From: Nitrospirota bacterium
Lineage (GTDB): Bacteria; Nitrospirota; Thermodesulfovibrionia; UBA6902; DSMQ01
DNA: 12,421 nucleotides
Direction: 5' to 3'
Assembly: GCA_016207865.1 (NCBI GenBank)
Contig: JACQZD010000233.1
Span: 1 to 12,421, forward strand
Shown here: one piece after another, positions 1 through 7,701 of the stretch
Layout: every line of letters starts with the position of its first letter
How positions within the stretch are numbered: the first letter of the stretch is position 1
Made by a program: the position numbers and the translations under genes
The notes under the pieces: model-generated
Databases searched by the model: none
Told to the model about the DNA's origin: nothing
Seen by the model: only the letters and a program-made list of their open reading frames with translations

Positions 1-18
1 CAGAATAAGCCGTCCGAT

Positions 19-1557
19 ATGAAGATACTTCTTGTATATCCCAAGAACCCCGATACCTTCTGGAGTTTTAAGCACGCCTTAAAGTTTATCTCTAAAAAGG
101 CAAGCCTTCCTCCTCTCGGTTTACTGACCGTTGCCGCAATGCTGCCTGAGCGATGGGAGAAACGGCTTGTGGATATGAATATTACAGACCTGCATGATGA
201 AGAGATTATGTGGGCTGATTATGTCTTCATCAGCGGTATGTCTATTCAGAAAAATTCTGCCCGCGAGGTTATCTCCCGCTGTAATAAATTAGGCGTCAAG
301 ACAGTGGCGGGCGGTCCTCTTTTCACGAGCAGTCATGATGAATTTCCCGAGGCGGATTATCTGGTTTTGAATGAGGCTGAAATTACACTGCCGCAATTTT
401 TAAAAGATATGGAAAACGGGTGCGCCAAACGTATTTACAGCGCCGGGGATGTAAAGGCGAGTATATTGGAAACGCCCATCCCGCTCTGGAGACTCGCCGA
501 TATAAAAAAATACGCGTCCATGAACCTTCAGTATTCGCGGGGCTGTCCTTTTAATTGTGAGTTTTGCGATATTACAATGCTCTACGGACATGCGCCGAGG
601 ACCAAGGATAAATATCAGGTAATAGCGGAACTGGAGGCAATATATTCAATGGGCTGGAGGAGCGGAGTATTTTTTGTTGATGATAATTTTATCGGCAATA
701 AAAGAAAATTAAAGACTGAAATCCTGCCTGCCGTTATAGAATGGATGGCAATAAGAAGGCATCCGTTTACCTTTATAACACAGTTGTCCATAAACCTTGC
801 TGATGATGAAGAGCTTATGCAGTTGATGGTGCATGCGGGCTTTGATACCGTATTTATCGGCATTGAAACTCCTAATGAAGAAAGCCTGTCCGAATGCAGT
901 AAGTCACAGAACAAAATGCGCGATCTTATATCCTGCGTCAAAAAAATCCAGAACTTCGGGCTTCAGGTCCAGGCAGGGTTTATCGTTGGTTTTGATAATG
1001 ACCCGCTCTCAATTTTTCATACTCAGATTAAATTCATTCAGGAAAGCGGGATTGCTACTGCAATGGTCGGTTTGTTAAATGCGCTCCGCGGCACCAGGCT
1101 GTACCACAGGCTTAAGGATGAAAACCGTTTATTAAAGGACGTCACCGGGGACAATACGGACTGTTCTATAAATTTCATCCCCAAAATGCAGCATGAAACG
1201 CTTGTAGACGGGTATAAGAAAATCATCAATAAAATCTATTCGCCCAATCACTATTATGAGCGTGTCAGGACGTTTTTAAGAGAGTACAGGCCTTTGGATA
1301 AGAGGGCGGCTTTTCAATTGCGCCTTGAGCATTTAAACGCATTTTTCAAATCTGTTTTAATTCTGGGCGTAGTCGGGAAAGAGAGATTTCAATACTGGAA
1401 GCTTCTCATCTGGACTATGTACAGGCGGCCTAAACTTTTTCCCCTGTCGGTCACTCTGGCAATTTACGGCTTTCATTTCAGGAAGGTTTTTGAGAGTCAC
1501 GTGAGAAATAGTTCTCTTAGTCTTTCTGTTCCAGTATCCACTTTACCGCCTCTTTAA
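19..1557 (+). CDS. B12-binding domain radical SAM protein (DUF4070-type)
   Basis: Predicted 512-residue cytosolic radical SAM enzyme. Residues about 1-145 look like an N-terminal cobalamin-binding fold (opening MKILLVYPKNPDTFW, later TVAGGPLFT). The radical SAM core follows, with the cluster-binding CxxxCxxC at Cys176, Cys180 and Cys183 (RGCPFNCEFCDI). The tail from about residue 385 resembles the DUF4070 extension of this family. Such proteins are thought to perform B12- and SAM-dependent chemistry, often methylation, but the substrate is usually unknown and nothing here identifies it. The ATG at 19 gives the family's usual start. The frame is open to the window edge, there is no clear Shine-Dalgarno in the 18 visible bases, and an upstream start cannot be excluded. 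The 3' end overlaps the convergent waaF-gmhB gene by 41 bp, so the last about 14 residues are antisense to that gene. Family call is strong; function is unknown. Confidence 0.9.
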   Translation: MKILLVYPKNPDTFWSFKHALKFISKKASLPPLGLLTVAAMLPERWEKRLVDMNITDLHDEEIMWADYVFISGMSIQKNSAREVISRCNKLGVKTVAGGPLFTSSHDEFPEADYLVLNEAEITLPQFLKDMENGCAKRIYSAGDVKASILETPIPLWRLADIKKYASMNLQYSRGCPFNCEFCDITMLYGHAPRTKDKYQVIAELEAIYSMGWRSGVFFVDDNFIGNKRKLKTEILPAVIEWMAIRRHPFTFITQLSINLADDEELMQLMVHAGFDTVFIGIETPNEESLSECSKSQNKMRDLISCVKKIQNFGLQVQAGFIVGFDNDPLSIFHTQIKFIQESGIATAMVGLLNALRGTRLYHRLKDENRLLKDVTGDNTDCSINFIPKMQHETLVDGYKKIINKIYSPNHYYERVRTFLREYRPLDKRAAFQLRLEHLNAFFKSVLILGVVGKERFQYWKLLIWTMYRRPKLFPLSVTLAIYGFHFRKVFESHVRNSSLSLSVPVSTLPPL

Positions 1558-3157
1558 AATCCTTTGCAATAAAATCTGCGATTTCTTTATCTTGAGTTGT
1601 TGTGTTGGACCCTTTCAATAGGAGTATTCCTTTTGCACCTGCCTGTCTGGCGGCAAGCGCATCCAGCGGTTTATCGCCTATCATATAAGATGCCTTCAGG
1701 TTTACCCCATGTTCGGTGCGGGCTTTTCTCAAGAGCATAGGCTCCGGCTTTCTGCATACGCAGTTGTCGTCAGGATGATGGGGACAGTAGTAAAATGCGT
1801 CAATGCCGAGCGTTTTCTGCAGGTAGGCATTTGCTTCTTTTACAAATTGCTCGCTCACAATCCCCCTTGCGATTCCGGACTGGTTTGTTATGCCTATGAG
1901 TTTAAACCCGGCTGATTTTAATTTCATTAAACTTTCAGGGATATCGGGCAGTATTTTCAGCCTGTCAAATGAATTCAGATAAGTTGCATCTTCTATAATT
2001 GTTCCGTCCCTGTCAAGGAATACCGCCCTTTCTTTGGGCAGGATTTCCGTTAATGCGTTAAACACATCGTCAACATTTATAGCTTCCATGCAGTTAAGAT
2101 GTTCTTCAGGGCATTTTCTTTTTAAGCAAGGACTGCATGAAAGCTGCTTGCTGATAACTTTGTGCCTTGCCCCGAGCGGTCCTGTTGCATCCGGGTCTGT
2201 TGAACCGAAAATTGCAATCAGGGGCACAGACATTGCGGACGCAATGTGCATGGGGCCTGAATCGTTTGTAATAAACGCATCGCACTCTGAAATCAATGCC
2301 GCAAGCTGTCTCAGGCTGGTCTTGCCTGTGAGATTTAAAATGCGTCCCCCCCACCCCGGCCCTCCCCTGCGAGGGGGGAGGGTTATGGAGGAGGTGATTT
2401 CCTGTACGATTGCAGATTCGGATTGGCTGCCGAAAAGTATTACATTTCCGTTTAACTCATCTATAATCCTGCGGATTAATCCGGCAAATTTCTCAGGCAT
2501 CCACCTCTTTGCAGAGCCGTAAGCCGCGCCGGGGTTGAGCCCGACAATAAGGGATGAAAGATGAAGGATGAAGGATGAATTAAGGAGGTTTCTTGCCTCG
2601 TGTACTTCATCCTTTTTCAGATAAATAGAGGGTTCTATGTCGTAAGAAGTAATGTTTAATGCCTCTTTCAGCAGGTTCAGATAATAATAAACCTGATGCT
2701 GTGGGGTAATTTTTTTATCATATTCACTCGTAACTTTCAACTCTGAACTCTTAACTGTTTTCACCGGAACTGCCTTTGTAAGCAATAAACTTCTGCAGTC
2801 TGTGTCGTAGCCTATTCTTGCCGGTATTCCTGAAAGCCATGCAATTAGTGCGGCGTCAAAGGCGTTTTGAAGAAGTATTGCCATATCAAATTTTTTTGCG
2901 CGCAGTATCTTTGCAAGTTTGAGTTTTCCCGCTATAGTATTAAGCCTGTCCTCATAGAGAATGATTTCATTTATGTCCGGGCTTCCTTCAAATATCCCTG
3001 AAACCCACGGTTTTACGAGCAGGCTGATATGAGCGTCCGGATACGCTTTTCTAATGGCCCTGACTGCCGGCAGAGTAAGGACGGCGTCGCCGATCCAGTT
3101 GACCCCTCGTATAAGAATATTGTTAGGTTCAGCCGAAATTTTTGATGGTTCTGTCAT
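1517..3157 (-). CDS. Fused LPS heptosyltransferase II and D-glycero-D-manno-heptose 1,7-bisphosphate 7-phosphatase
   Basis: A 546-residue two-domain protein. Residues 12-370 are a GT9 heptosyltransferase of the WaaF type, which adds heptose from ADP-heptose to the LPS inner core. Landmarks are IRGVNWIGDAVLTLPA (16-31), NPGAAYGSAKRW (208-219) and TNDSGPMHIASA (297-308). Residues 377-546 are a HAD phosphatase of the GmhB type, which acts two steps earlier in ADP-heptose synthesis: FLDRDGT (nucleophile Asp382, acid Asp384), ITNQSGIARG (423-432), a zinc-site-like Cys458/His460/Cys466/Cys468 cluster, and GDKPLDA (495-501). An AGGA lies 9 bases before the ATG. Three repeat elements sit inside the heptosyltransferase frame at residues 134-143, 193-202 and 259-271, in places where the family is variable, and the frame stays open. 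It lies 91 bp after lpxL on the same strand, consistent with an LPS-building cluster. It could be split functionally into waaF and gmhB halves. Confidence 0.93.
   Translation of the reverse strand: MTEPSKISAEPNNILIRGVNWIGDAVLTLPAVRAIRKAYPDAHISLLVKPWVSGIFEGSPDINEIILYEDRLNTIAGKLKLAKILRAKKFDMAILLQNAFDAALIAWLSGIPARIGYDTDCRSLLLTKAVPVKTVKSSELKVTSEYDKKITPQHQVYYYLNLLKEALNITSYDIEPSIYLKKDEVHEARNLLNSSFILHLSSLIVGLNPGAAYGSAKRWMPEKFAGLIRRIIDELNGNVILFGSQSESAIVQEITSSITLPPRRGGPGWGGRILNLTGKTSLRQLAALISECDAFITNDSGPMHIASAMSVPLIAIFGSTDPDATGPLGARHKVISKQLSCSPCLKRKCPEEHLNCMEAINVDDVFNALTEILPKERAVFLDRDGTIIEDATYLNSFDRLKILPDIPESLMKLKSAGFKLIGITNQSGIARGIVSEQFVKEANAYLQKTLGIDAFYYCPHHPDDNCVCRKPEPMLLRKARTEHGVNLKASYMIGDKPLDALAARQAGAKGILLLKGSNTTTQDKEIADFIAKDFKEAVKWILEQKD
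2346..2382 (-). repeat. GC-rich palindromic element inside the waaF-gmhB frame
   Basis: A very GC-rich 37-bp block contains perfect 8-bp inverted arms, CCCTCCCC (2360-2367) and GGGGAGGG (2375-2382), around a 7-base loop, plus a flanking C-rich tail. Its base composition is quite unlike the surrounding gene. In frame it encodes residues about 259-271 (TLPPRRGGPGWGG), between the strand ending in VQEIT and the RILNLTGKTSLRQLAAL segment where WaaF proteins normally have a short turn. It looks like a dispersed palindromic repeat that inserted without breaking the protein. No second copy lies in this window. Confidence 0.7.
2553..2580 (-). repeat. Heptad (7-bp period) array inside waaF-gmhB
   Basis: Four consecutive seven-base units on the plus strand, GATGAAA, GATGAAG, GATGAAG and GATGAAT. 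They encode residues 193-202 (NSSFILHLSS) on the minus strand, immediately before the conserved NPGAAYG motif. The seven-base period is out of step with codons, so it is not a protein repeat. Confidence 0.7.
2731..2758 (-). repeat. Heptad (7-bp period) array inside waaF-gmhB, related to the lon leader array
   Basis: Four seven-base units on the plus strand, TAACTTT, CAACTCT, GAACTCT and TAACTGT. They match the four units at 6669-6696 (TAACTCT, TAACTCT, TGACTCT, TAACTGT) at 24 of 28 positions. On the minus strand the block encodes residues 134-143 (TVKSSELKVT), in a stretch that is longer than usual for heptosyltransferases. Confidence 0.7.
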
Positions 3158-3180
3158 GAATTGAAATCCTGAAATCTCAT

Positions 3181-3243
3181 TTTAAAATTATCAGTTAGCA
3201 TTTATCAGTTTGCAATTTAAAATTTACAATGATAAATTTGACT
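3181..3243. repeat. Degenerate heptad array in the lpxL / waaF-gmhB gap
   Basis: The gap reads as nine units of seven bases: TTTAAAA, TTATCAG, TTAGCAT, TTATCAG, TTTGCAA, TTTAAAA, TTTACAA, TGATAAA, TTTGACT. TTTAAAA and TTATCAG each occur twice in the same phase, and every unit begins with T. It differs in sequence from the arrays inside waaF-gmhB but shares the seven-base period. The last unit approaches the lpxL stop at 3249. Confidence 0.55.
3187..3215 (-). promoter_or_regulatory. Possible sigma-70-type promoter for waaF-gmhB
   Basis: Read on the minus strand: TTGCAA (-35, 3215-3210), a 17-base spacer, then GATAAT (-10, 3192-3187). The start of transcription would be near 3180, giving a leader of about 23 bases with AGGA before the ATG. 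It lies inside the heptad array, so the boxes may be incidental to that AT-rich repeat. Confidence 0.35.
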
Positions 3244-3248
3244 TGATG

Positions 3249-4166
3249 TCAGTACCGTCTGCCATGACTTAATTTCCAGCGTCTGTGAATCCACAACCAT
3301 TCTGCCGGATTTTCTTTTATGTATTTTTCTATACAGCTTAAAAAAAACTTTGTGTTGGAAACCGCATCAGCCTCCGTGATTTCGGTTTCCATGACCTTCA
3401 GTTCTTCTTCAAACCATGCTCGGTGCCTGCCTCCTCCGAGATATTTGATAAAAATAGGCACAACTGCGGCGCCCGTCTTTATTGCAAGCAGTGCAGGTAT
3501 CTTCATAGCATAGACCTTTTCTCCAAAAAATTCTGTTATAACGGCTTCATTTTCCGTTACGCTCTGGTCCATGAGAATGCCGGCAGTCCCGCCTTTTTTC
3601 AGTATGCCGAGCACCTCTTTAAGGGCGCCTGATTTGTAAACAACTTTATTCCCGAATTTTGTCCTGAGCCTTTCTAAAAACCTGTTCAGATAAGGATTAT
3701 TCAACTGTCTTGCAACTACGGAGAGCGGGAATCCATTCCATGAACATGCAAGCGACAATAATTCCCAGTTCCCGCAATGCCCTGTAATTATGAGGACTCC
3801 CCGCCCTTTTTCTTTTGCTTTTTTATAGTGTTCAGCGCCTTCAAAGGCGATGTCTTTCATTAGAGAATCCCTTCCGAATGAAATCAATGAAAGTTCTGAA
3901 AAGGACCTGCCGAGCGATATGAAATGACTGCGCACAGTCTTTGACGGGGAGGCTGAAAGCGCTAATCCTCCGTTCTGCGCTATCTCAATATTTTTAAGGG
4001 CAATTCTTCTACGTTTACCCAGCAGAAAAAACAGGCAAAGCCCGAGGAATTCACCTGCCATAAGCGACAGCCTCTTTGGGAGGCTTCCGAAAATAAGCAT
4101 GATGAAAATACATAAAGCGGCTTCAATAAGCCGCAGGATACTTTGCATCAGGCGGGGCTTTTGCAT
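3249..4166 (-). CDS. LpxL/HtrB-family lipid A acyltransferase
   Basis: A 305-residue inner-membrane acyltransferase, normal length for the LpxL/LpxM family, which transfers a secondary acyl chain to lipid A precursors. It has an N-terminal hydrophobic anchor (about residues 10-30, again 38-50), the catalytic HxxxxE motif at His130-Glu135 (ITGHCGNWE), and the conserved MDQSVTENEAVITEFFG block followed by GAAVVPIF. Its ATG shares one base with the stop of the lon-like gene (TAATG), which implies translational coupling. Neighbouring waaF-gmhB fits a lipid A/LPS cluster. Which acyl position or chain it uses, and whether it acts on Kdo-lipid A or another lipid, cannot be read from sequence. Confidence 0.9.
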   Translation of the reverse strand: MQKPRLMQSILRLIEAALCIFIMLIFGSLPKRLSLMAGEFLGLCLFFLLGKRRRIALKNIEIAQNGGLALSASPSKTVRSHFISLGRSFSELSLISFGRDSLMKDIAFEGAEHYKKAKEKGRGVLIITGHCGNWELLSLACSWNGFPLSVVARQLNNPYLNRFLERLRTKFGNKVVYKSGALKEVLGILKKGGTAGILMDQSVTENEAVITEFFGEKVYAMKIPALLAIKTGAAVVPIFIKYLGGGRHRAWFEEELKVMETEITEADAVSNTKFFLSCIEKYIKENPAEWLWIHRRWKLSHGRRY

Positions 4167-6595
4167 TACTTATTGTTTTTTTCTTTTTCAGCCCCGTTGT
4201 TATTCTCCGATTCCTTTTTTTCTTTCAGGGCCTCGGAGAACTCCTGGAGTTTTTTTGCAACGAGGAAGTTCATTGTACCCTCAGGGTAGTTCCCGTCGGG
4301 CTGTATTTCTCCCGGCTTAATACCTGTGAGGTACTCTATGCCGTCTTCTATAGTGTCAATTGCGTATATGCTGAATTTTCCGTCTCTGACGGCATTAGTC
4401 ACCGCTTTTTTGAGCATCAGGTTTTTAATATTCCTGCCAGGAATAATTACGGCGTGCGTTCCGTCAAGCCCGGAGATTTTGCAGACTTCAAAAAATCCTT
4501 CAATTTTTTCATTGACGCCGCCTATCGGCTGTACCTCTCCGTGCTGATTCATAGAGCCGGTTATGGCAACGGATTGTTTTACAGGCACTCCGGAGATGCT
4601 GCTTAAAAGGGCGTAAACCTCAGCGCAGGTTGCGCTGTCGCCTTCAACCCCGCCGTAGAGCTGTTCAAAAGTAAGCGATGCTGAGAGGGTGAGCGATTGT
4701 TTTTTGGCATATTTTCCGCCAAGGTAGGCAATAAGAATCATTATTGCCTTTTCATGGATTTTTCCGCTCATTTTTGTTTCTCTTTCAATATTTACAATGC
4801 CTGCCTTGCCGATGTAGGTCTTTGCGGTGATTCTTGACGGGACGCCGAACCTGTAGTCTCCGAGGTCAATGACCGAAAGCCCGTTAATCTGCCCGACGAC
4901 GGCGCCGCTCGTAGCCATAAGTATTGTGCCTTCCTGAATGGCCTCCTGTATTTTTTTCTCAACCTTATTGTGGCGGTAAATCCTCTCTTCAAACGCCTGC
5001 TCAACGTGGGAGGCATTTACAATAGTGCTTTTATTTATCTTTGCCCAGTGATCCGCTTCTTTTAATATGTCTGCGATTTCACTGAATTTTACCGAAAGCT
5101 TTCCCTGGTGTTCTGCAAGCCTTGAGCCGTATTCAACTATTTTTGCAATATTGCCGCGGTCAAACGGCAGCAGCCCTTTTTCAGCGCACTTGGTCCGCAT
5201 AAAGCCTACGTATTTCAGCATATTTTCATTAGTCCTGTTCATGCGGTTTTCAAAATCAGCCTTGACCTTAAAAAGCTCGCTGTATTCTTCATCAAGGCTG
5301 TAAAGCATATAGTATAGCCAGGGGTTTCCGACCAGCACGACCTTTACGTTGAAGGGCACGGCCTCAGGCCTTAATGTTACGGTTGAGATAAGCCGGTATT
5401 GCTCCCAGACGTCTTCAATCCGTATTTCCCTGTCTTTAATTGTTCTTTTCAGGGCATCATAGGCGAAAATATTTTTGAGGAGGTCCATGGCGTCAATGAC
5501 AAGATAGCCTCCGTTTGCCTTGTGCAGGGAGCCTGCCTTTATCATGCTGAAGTCGGTTATAGCCATGCCGTATTGGAGTTTATGTTCAATTCTTCCAAAG
5601 AGATTGTAATACGTAGGGTTGCTTTCAATCACAACGGGCGCGCCTTTCTGACCGCTGTTGTTTATAAGTACATTTACCGAGTATCTTATGAATGACGGCT
5701 CTGTTTTTACGGGCTTCATGAACGGCAGTACCGCAGGCTGTTCTTCCTGAGGCTTGAAATCATCAAGGTGTTCAAGAATATCTTCTTTTACATCATCAAG
5801 ATAACCGGACACTGTCGGGGTTTCTTTGTATTTGTTTTTAATCTCGTCAATTAAATGACCGACTGCTGACAGCGCGGCCTGTCGTTCAAGCTGGACTATC
5901 TTTTCTTTAACCCTTTTTTCCGCTTCTCTTACCAGCCTAACGACATCATCAAGCTTCTCCTGAAGCTGTCTCCCTATCTCCTCTACCTTTTTCCTGACTT
6001 TCGGCTCAAGGCTTTCGTATTCTTCCTCGCTCAGAGATTCGCCTGTCTTTTTCACCGGGACCAGAGCAAGACCGCTCACGGTCTTGCGTAATGAAAAATC
6101 TTTCTCCTTAACCTCCTGCTCAAGCTCTGTAAAAAGCACCTTTTGTTTCTGCTGAAATTCCTCAAAGGTCTTAGTTCTCTGCTTTTCATACTCTTTTGAT
6201 TCAAAGACCTTTGGTATTTCCTGTTTCAGGATATTTACCAATTCATCCATATCCTTCTGAAAGGACATGCCTTTTCCCGGCGGAAGGCTCAGCGAATTCG
6301 GTACGTCGGGATTTTTAAAATTATAGACATAACACCAGTCGTCAGGCACATGCTCATCCTTTGCCTTTTCAGAGAGGATGGATTTAATAGTAGTCATTTT
6401 GCCGGTGCCGCTTTCGCCTAAGATATAAATGTTGAATCCGTGGCTGTCAATTCCCAGACCAAAGTCCAGCGCTTTTAAAGCCCGCTCCTGCACAATGGTT
6501 TCTTTTAATGAAGGGATTTCATCGGTTGTATTAAACGGCAGTTCTGACGGTTCGCAGCATTTGTAGAGATTTTCCATTTCCACTTTCTTAATCAT
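4166..6595 (-). CDS. Lon-like ATP-dependent protease (AAA_32 / LonB-type, S16 family)
   Basis: An 809-residue soluble ATP-dependent serine protease with no Lon N-terminal substrate domain. The order is: Walker A GESGTGKM (residues 60-67, Lys66), a long charged, probably coiled-coil insertion (about 125-255, rich in Glu/Lys/Gln), a second AAA part with Walker B-like YLVIDAMD (Asp368), and a C-terminal S16 protease domain. The catalytic Ser654 lies in GDSA and Lys697 in NEKIEGF, 43 residues apart, the same spacing as in E. coli Lon. This matches the YcbZ/AAA_32 group rather than classical Lon. GGAGG lies 7 bases before the ATG. The transcript probably starts near 6704 and carries a strong leader hairpin. 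The highly charged C-terminus (after about 780) is probably disordered. Function is quality control by inference; substrates are unknown. Confidence 0.92.
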   Translation of the reverse strand: MIKKVEMENLYKCCEPSELPFNTTDEIPSLKETIVQERALKALDFGLGIDSHGFNIYILGESGTGKMTTIKSILSEKAKDEHVPDDWCYVYNFKNPDVPNSLSLPPGKGMSFQKDMDELVNILKQEIPKVFESKEYEKQRTKTFEEFQQKQKVLFTELEQEVKEKDFSLRKTVSGLALVPVKKTGESLSEEEYESLEPKVRKKVEEIGRQLQEKLDDVVRLVREAEKRVKEKIVQLERQAALSAVGHLIDEIKNKYKETPTVSGYLDDVKEDILEHLDDFKPQEEQPAVLPFMKPVKTEPSFIRYSVNVLINNSGQKGAPVVIESNPTYYNLFGRIEHKLQYGMAITDFSMIKAGSLHKANGGYLVIDAMDLLKNIFAYDALKRTIKDREIRIEDVWEQYRLISTVTLRPEAVPFNVKVVLVGNPWLYYMLYSLDEEYSELFKVKADFENRMNRTNENMLKYVGFMRTKCAEKGLLPFDRGNIAKIVEYGSRLAEHQGKLSVKFSEIADILKEADHWAKINKSTIVNASHVEQAFEERIYRHNKVEKKIQEAIQEGTILMATSGAVVGQINGLSVIDLGDYRFGVPSRITAKTYIGKAGIVNIERETKMSGKIHEKAIMILIAYLGGKYAKKQSLTLSASLTFEQLYGGVEGDSATCAEVYALLSSISGVPVKQSVAITGSMNQHGEVQPIGGVNEKIEGFFEVCKISGLDGTHAVIIPGRNIKNLMLKKAVTNAVRDGKFSIYAIDTIEDGIEYLTGIKPGEIQPDGNYPEGTMNFLVAKKLQEFSEALKEKKESENNNGAEKEKNNK

Positions 6596-6619
6596 TTATA
6601 GCCCTCCGTAACTATATGT

Positions 6620-6696
6620 AGTTAAAAGTTAAAAGTGAAAAGTTAAAAGTTCAGGAAAGAATATTTTTTAACTCTTAACTCTTGACTCTTAACTGT
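6620..6696 (-). repeat. Inverted pair of heptad arrays forming a leader hairpin of the lon-like gene
   Basis: The left arm (6620-6651) is AGTTAAA repeated with a seven-base period. The right arm (6669-6696) is four TAACTCT-like units on the opposite strand. In minus-strand RNA, 6694-6670 can pair with 6651-6627 at 24 of 25 positions: 21 Watson-Crick pairs, three G-U pairs and one C-C mismatch, with an 18-base loop. On the plus strand the G-U positions become A-C mismatches, so the fold favours the lon-sense transcript. The stem ends about 20 bases before the Shine-Dalgarno and does not cover it. Confidence 0.75.
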
Positions 6697-6710
6697 CGTT
6701 AGCTGTTGAC

Positions 6711-6739
6711 ATTATAGCTATGAATTACTTTATTGACAA
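6711..6739 (-). promoter_or_regulatory. Sigma-70-type promoter of the lon-like gene
   Basis: Minus strand: TTGTCA (-35, 6739-6734), 17-base spacer, perfect TATAAT (-10, 6716-6711). Transcription would begin near 6704, about 109 bases before the lon-like ATG, so the heptad hairpin lies in the untranslated leader. The cluster lon, lpxL and perhaps waaF-gmhB would be read from here. Confidence 0.7.
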
Positions 6740-6768
6740 GAGGTTTATTGGGTGCTTTAAAAAACCCC

Positions 6769-7695
6769 TTAGCCCGCCGGATTAAAAAGCCCTGTGCTTA
6801 AATATCTGTCCCCGCGGTCCGGGAAGACAACGACGATTTTTTTATCTTTTCCGATTTTCTGCGATACTTTAAGCGCCGCCCATAAGGCCGCGCCTGAGGA
6901 AATGCCTGCAAGAATTCCTTCTTTTACGGCAAGCTGTCTTGTCATCTCAGCCGCATCCACATTGGCAACGGTAATTACTTCATTGTAAATTTTCGTATTC
7001 AAAACCCCGGGATAAAAACCCGCACCTATACCCGCGATTTCATGCGGGCCCGGACTTCCTCCTGAAAGCACTGGTGAGCCTGCAGGTTCAACTGCCGCAA
7101 TCCATATGCCGGGATTTTTAGCCTTCAGCACTTCACCGACGCCTGTAATAGTGCCGCCTGTGCCGACTCCGGCGACAAACCCGTGAATTTCAGCGCCGAG
7201 GGCCTCAAGAATTTCAATAGCGGTTGTCTGCCTGTGAATTTCAGGGTTTGCCGGGTTTTCAAACTGCATCGGCATGAAATATTCCGGATTGTTTTTCAGT
7301 ATTATCTCCGCCTCTTCTACAGCGCCCATCATCCCTTTGTCGCGGGGGGTCAGGACCATCTCTGCCCCGAAGGCCTTAAATATCTGCCTTCTTTCCATGG
7401 ACATGGTCTCAGGCATTGTAAGTATGCATCTGTATTTTTTTACGGCAGCCACCATTGCCAGCCCGATGCCCGTATTGCCGCTTGTGGGTTCAATGATTGT
7501 CCCGCCGGGCTTTAACTGCCCATTTTTTTCAGCTGTTTCTATCATAGAAAGGGCAATCCTGTCTTTGACAGAGCCGCCGGGGTTAAAGCCTTCCAGTTTG
7601 GCCCATATTTCTGCGCCACCGGATTCAGGCATGTTGTTAAGCCTTACAACAGGGGTATTCCCTATGAGATTTAAAATATTTTCATGAGGTTTCAT
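6769..7695 (-). CDS. cysK: Cysteine synthase (O-acetylserine sulfhydrylase)
   Basis: A 308-residue PLP enzyme that makes cysteine from O-acetylserine and sulfide in the cytosol. Visible motifs are the PLP lysine Lys44 in GGSVKDR, the substrate loop PTSGNTG (70-76), FENPANPEIH, the phosphate-binding GVGTGGTITG, and ISSGAA near the C-terminus. Length matches CysK/CysM, and the ending (FPDRGDRYLSTGLF) is that of type A or B enzymes. CysM cannot be excluded, since the isozymes are hard to separate by motif. The ATG at 7695 follows a TATAAT by only six bases and no Shine-Dalgarno is visible. It is divergent from cdaA; no functional link is evident. No convincing terminator was seen between its stop and the lon promoter. 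Confidence 0.93.
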   Translation of the reverse strand: MKPHENILNLIGNTPVVRLNNMPESGGAEIWAKLEGFNPGGSVKDRIALSMIETAEKNGQLKPGGTIIEPTSGNTGIGLAMVAAVKKYRCILTMPETMSMERRQIFKAFGAEMVLTPRDKGMMGAVEEAEIILKNNPEYFMPMQFENPANPEIHRQTTAIEILEALGAEIHGFVAGVGTGGTITGVGEVLKAKNPGIWIAAVEPAGSPVLSGGSPGPHEIAGIGAGFYPGVLNTKIYNEVITVANVDAAEMTRQLAVKEGILAGISSGAALWAALKVSQKIGKDKKIVVVFPDRGDRYLSTGLFNPAG

Positions 7696-7701
7696 AGGGG
7701 G

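Noticed and set aside
2034..2522. 162-codon open frame on the plus strand
   Set aside because: It is antisense to the conserved heptosyltransferase and contains no family features; the minus-strand frame has multiple intact motifs.
6740..6768. Terminator after cysK
   Set aside because: Only a four-base GGGT/ACCC pairing with the T run in the loop is seen, which is too weak to call.
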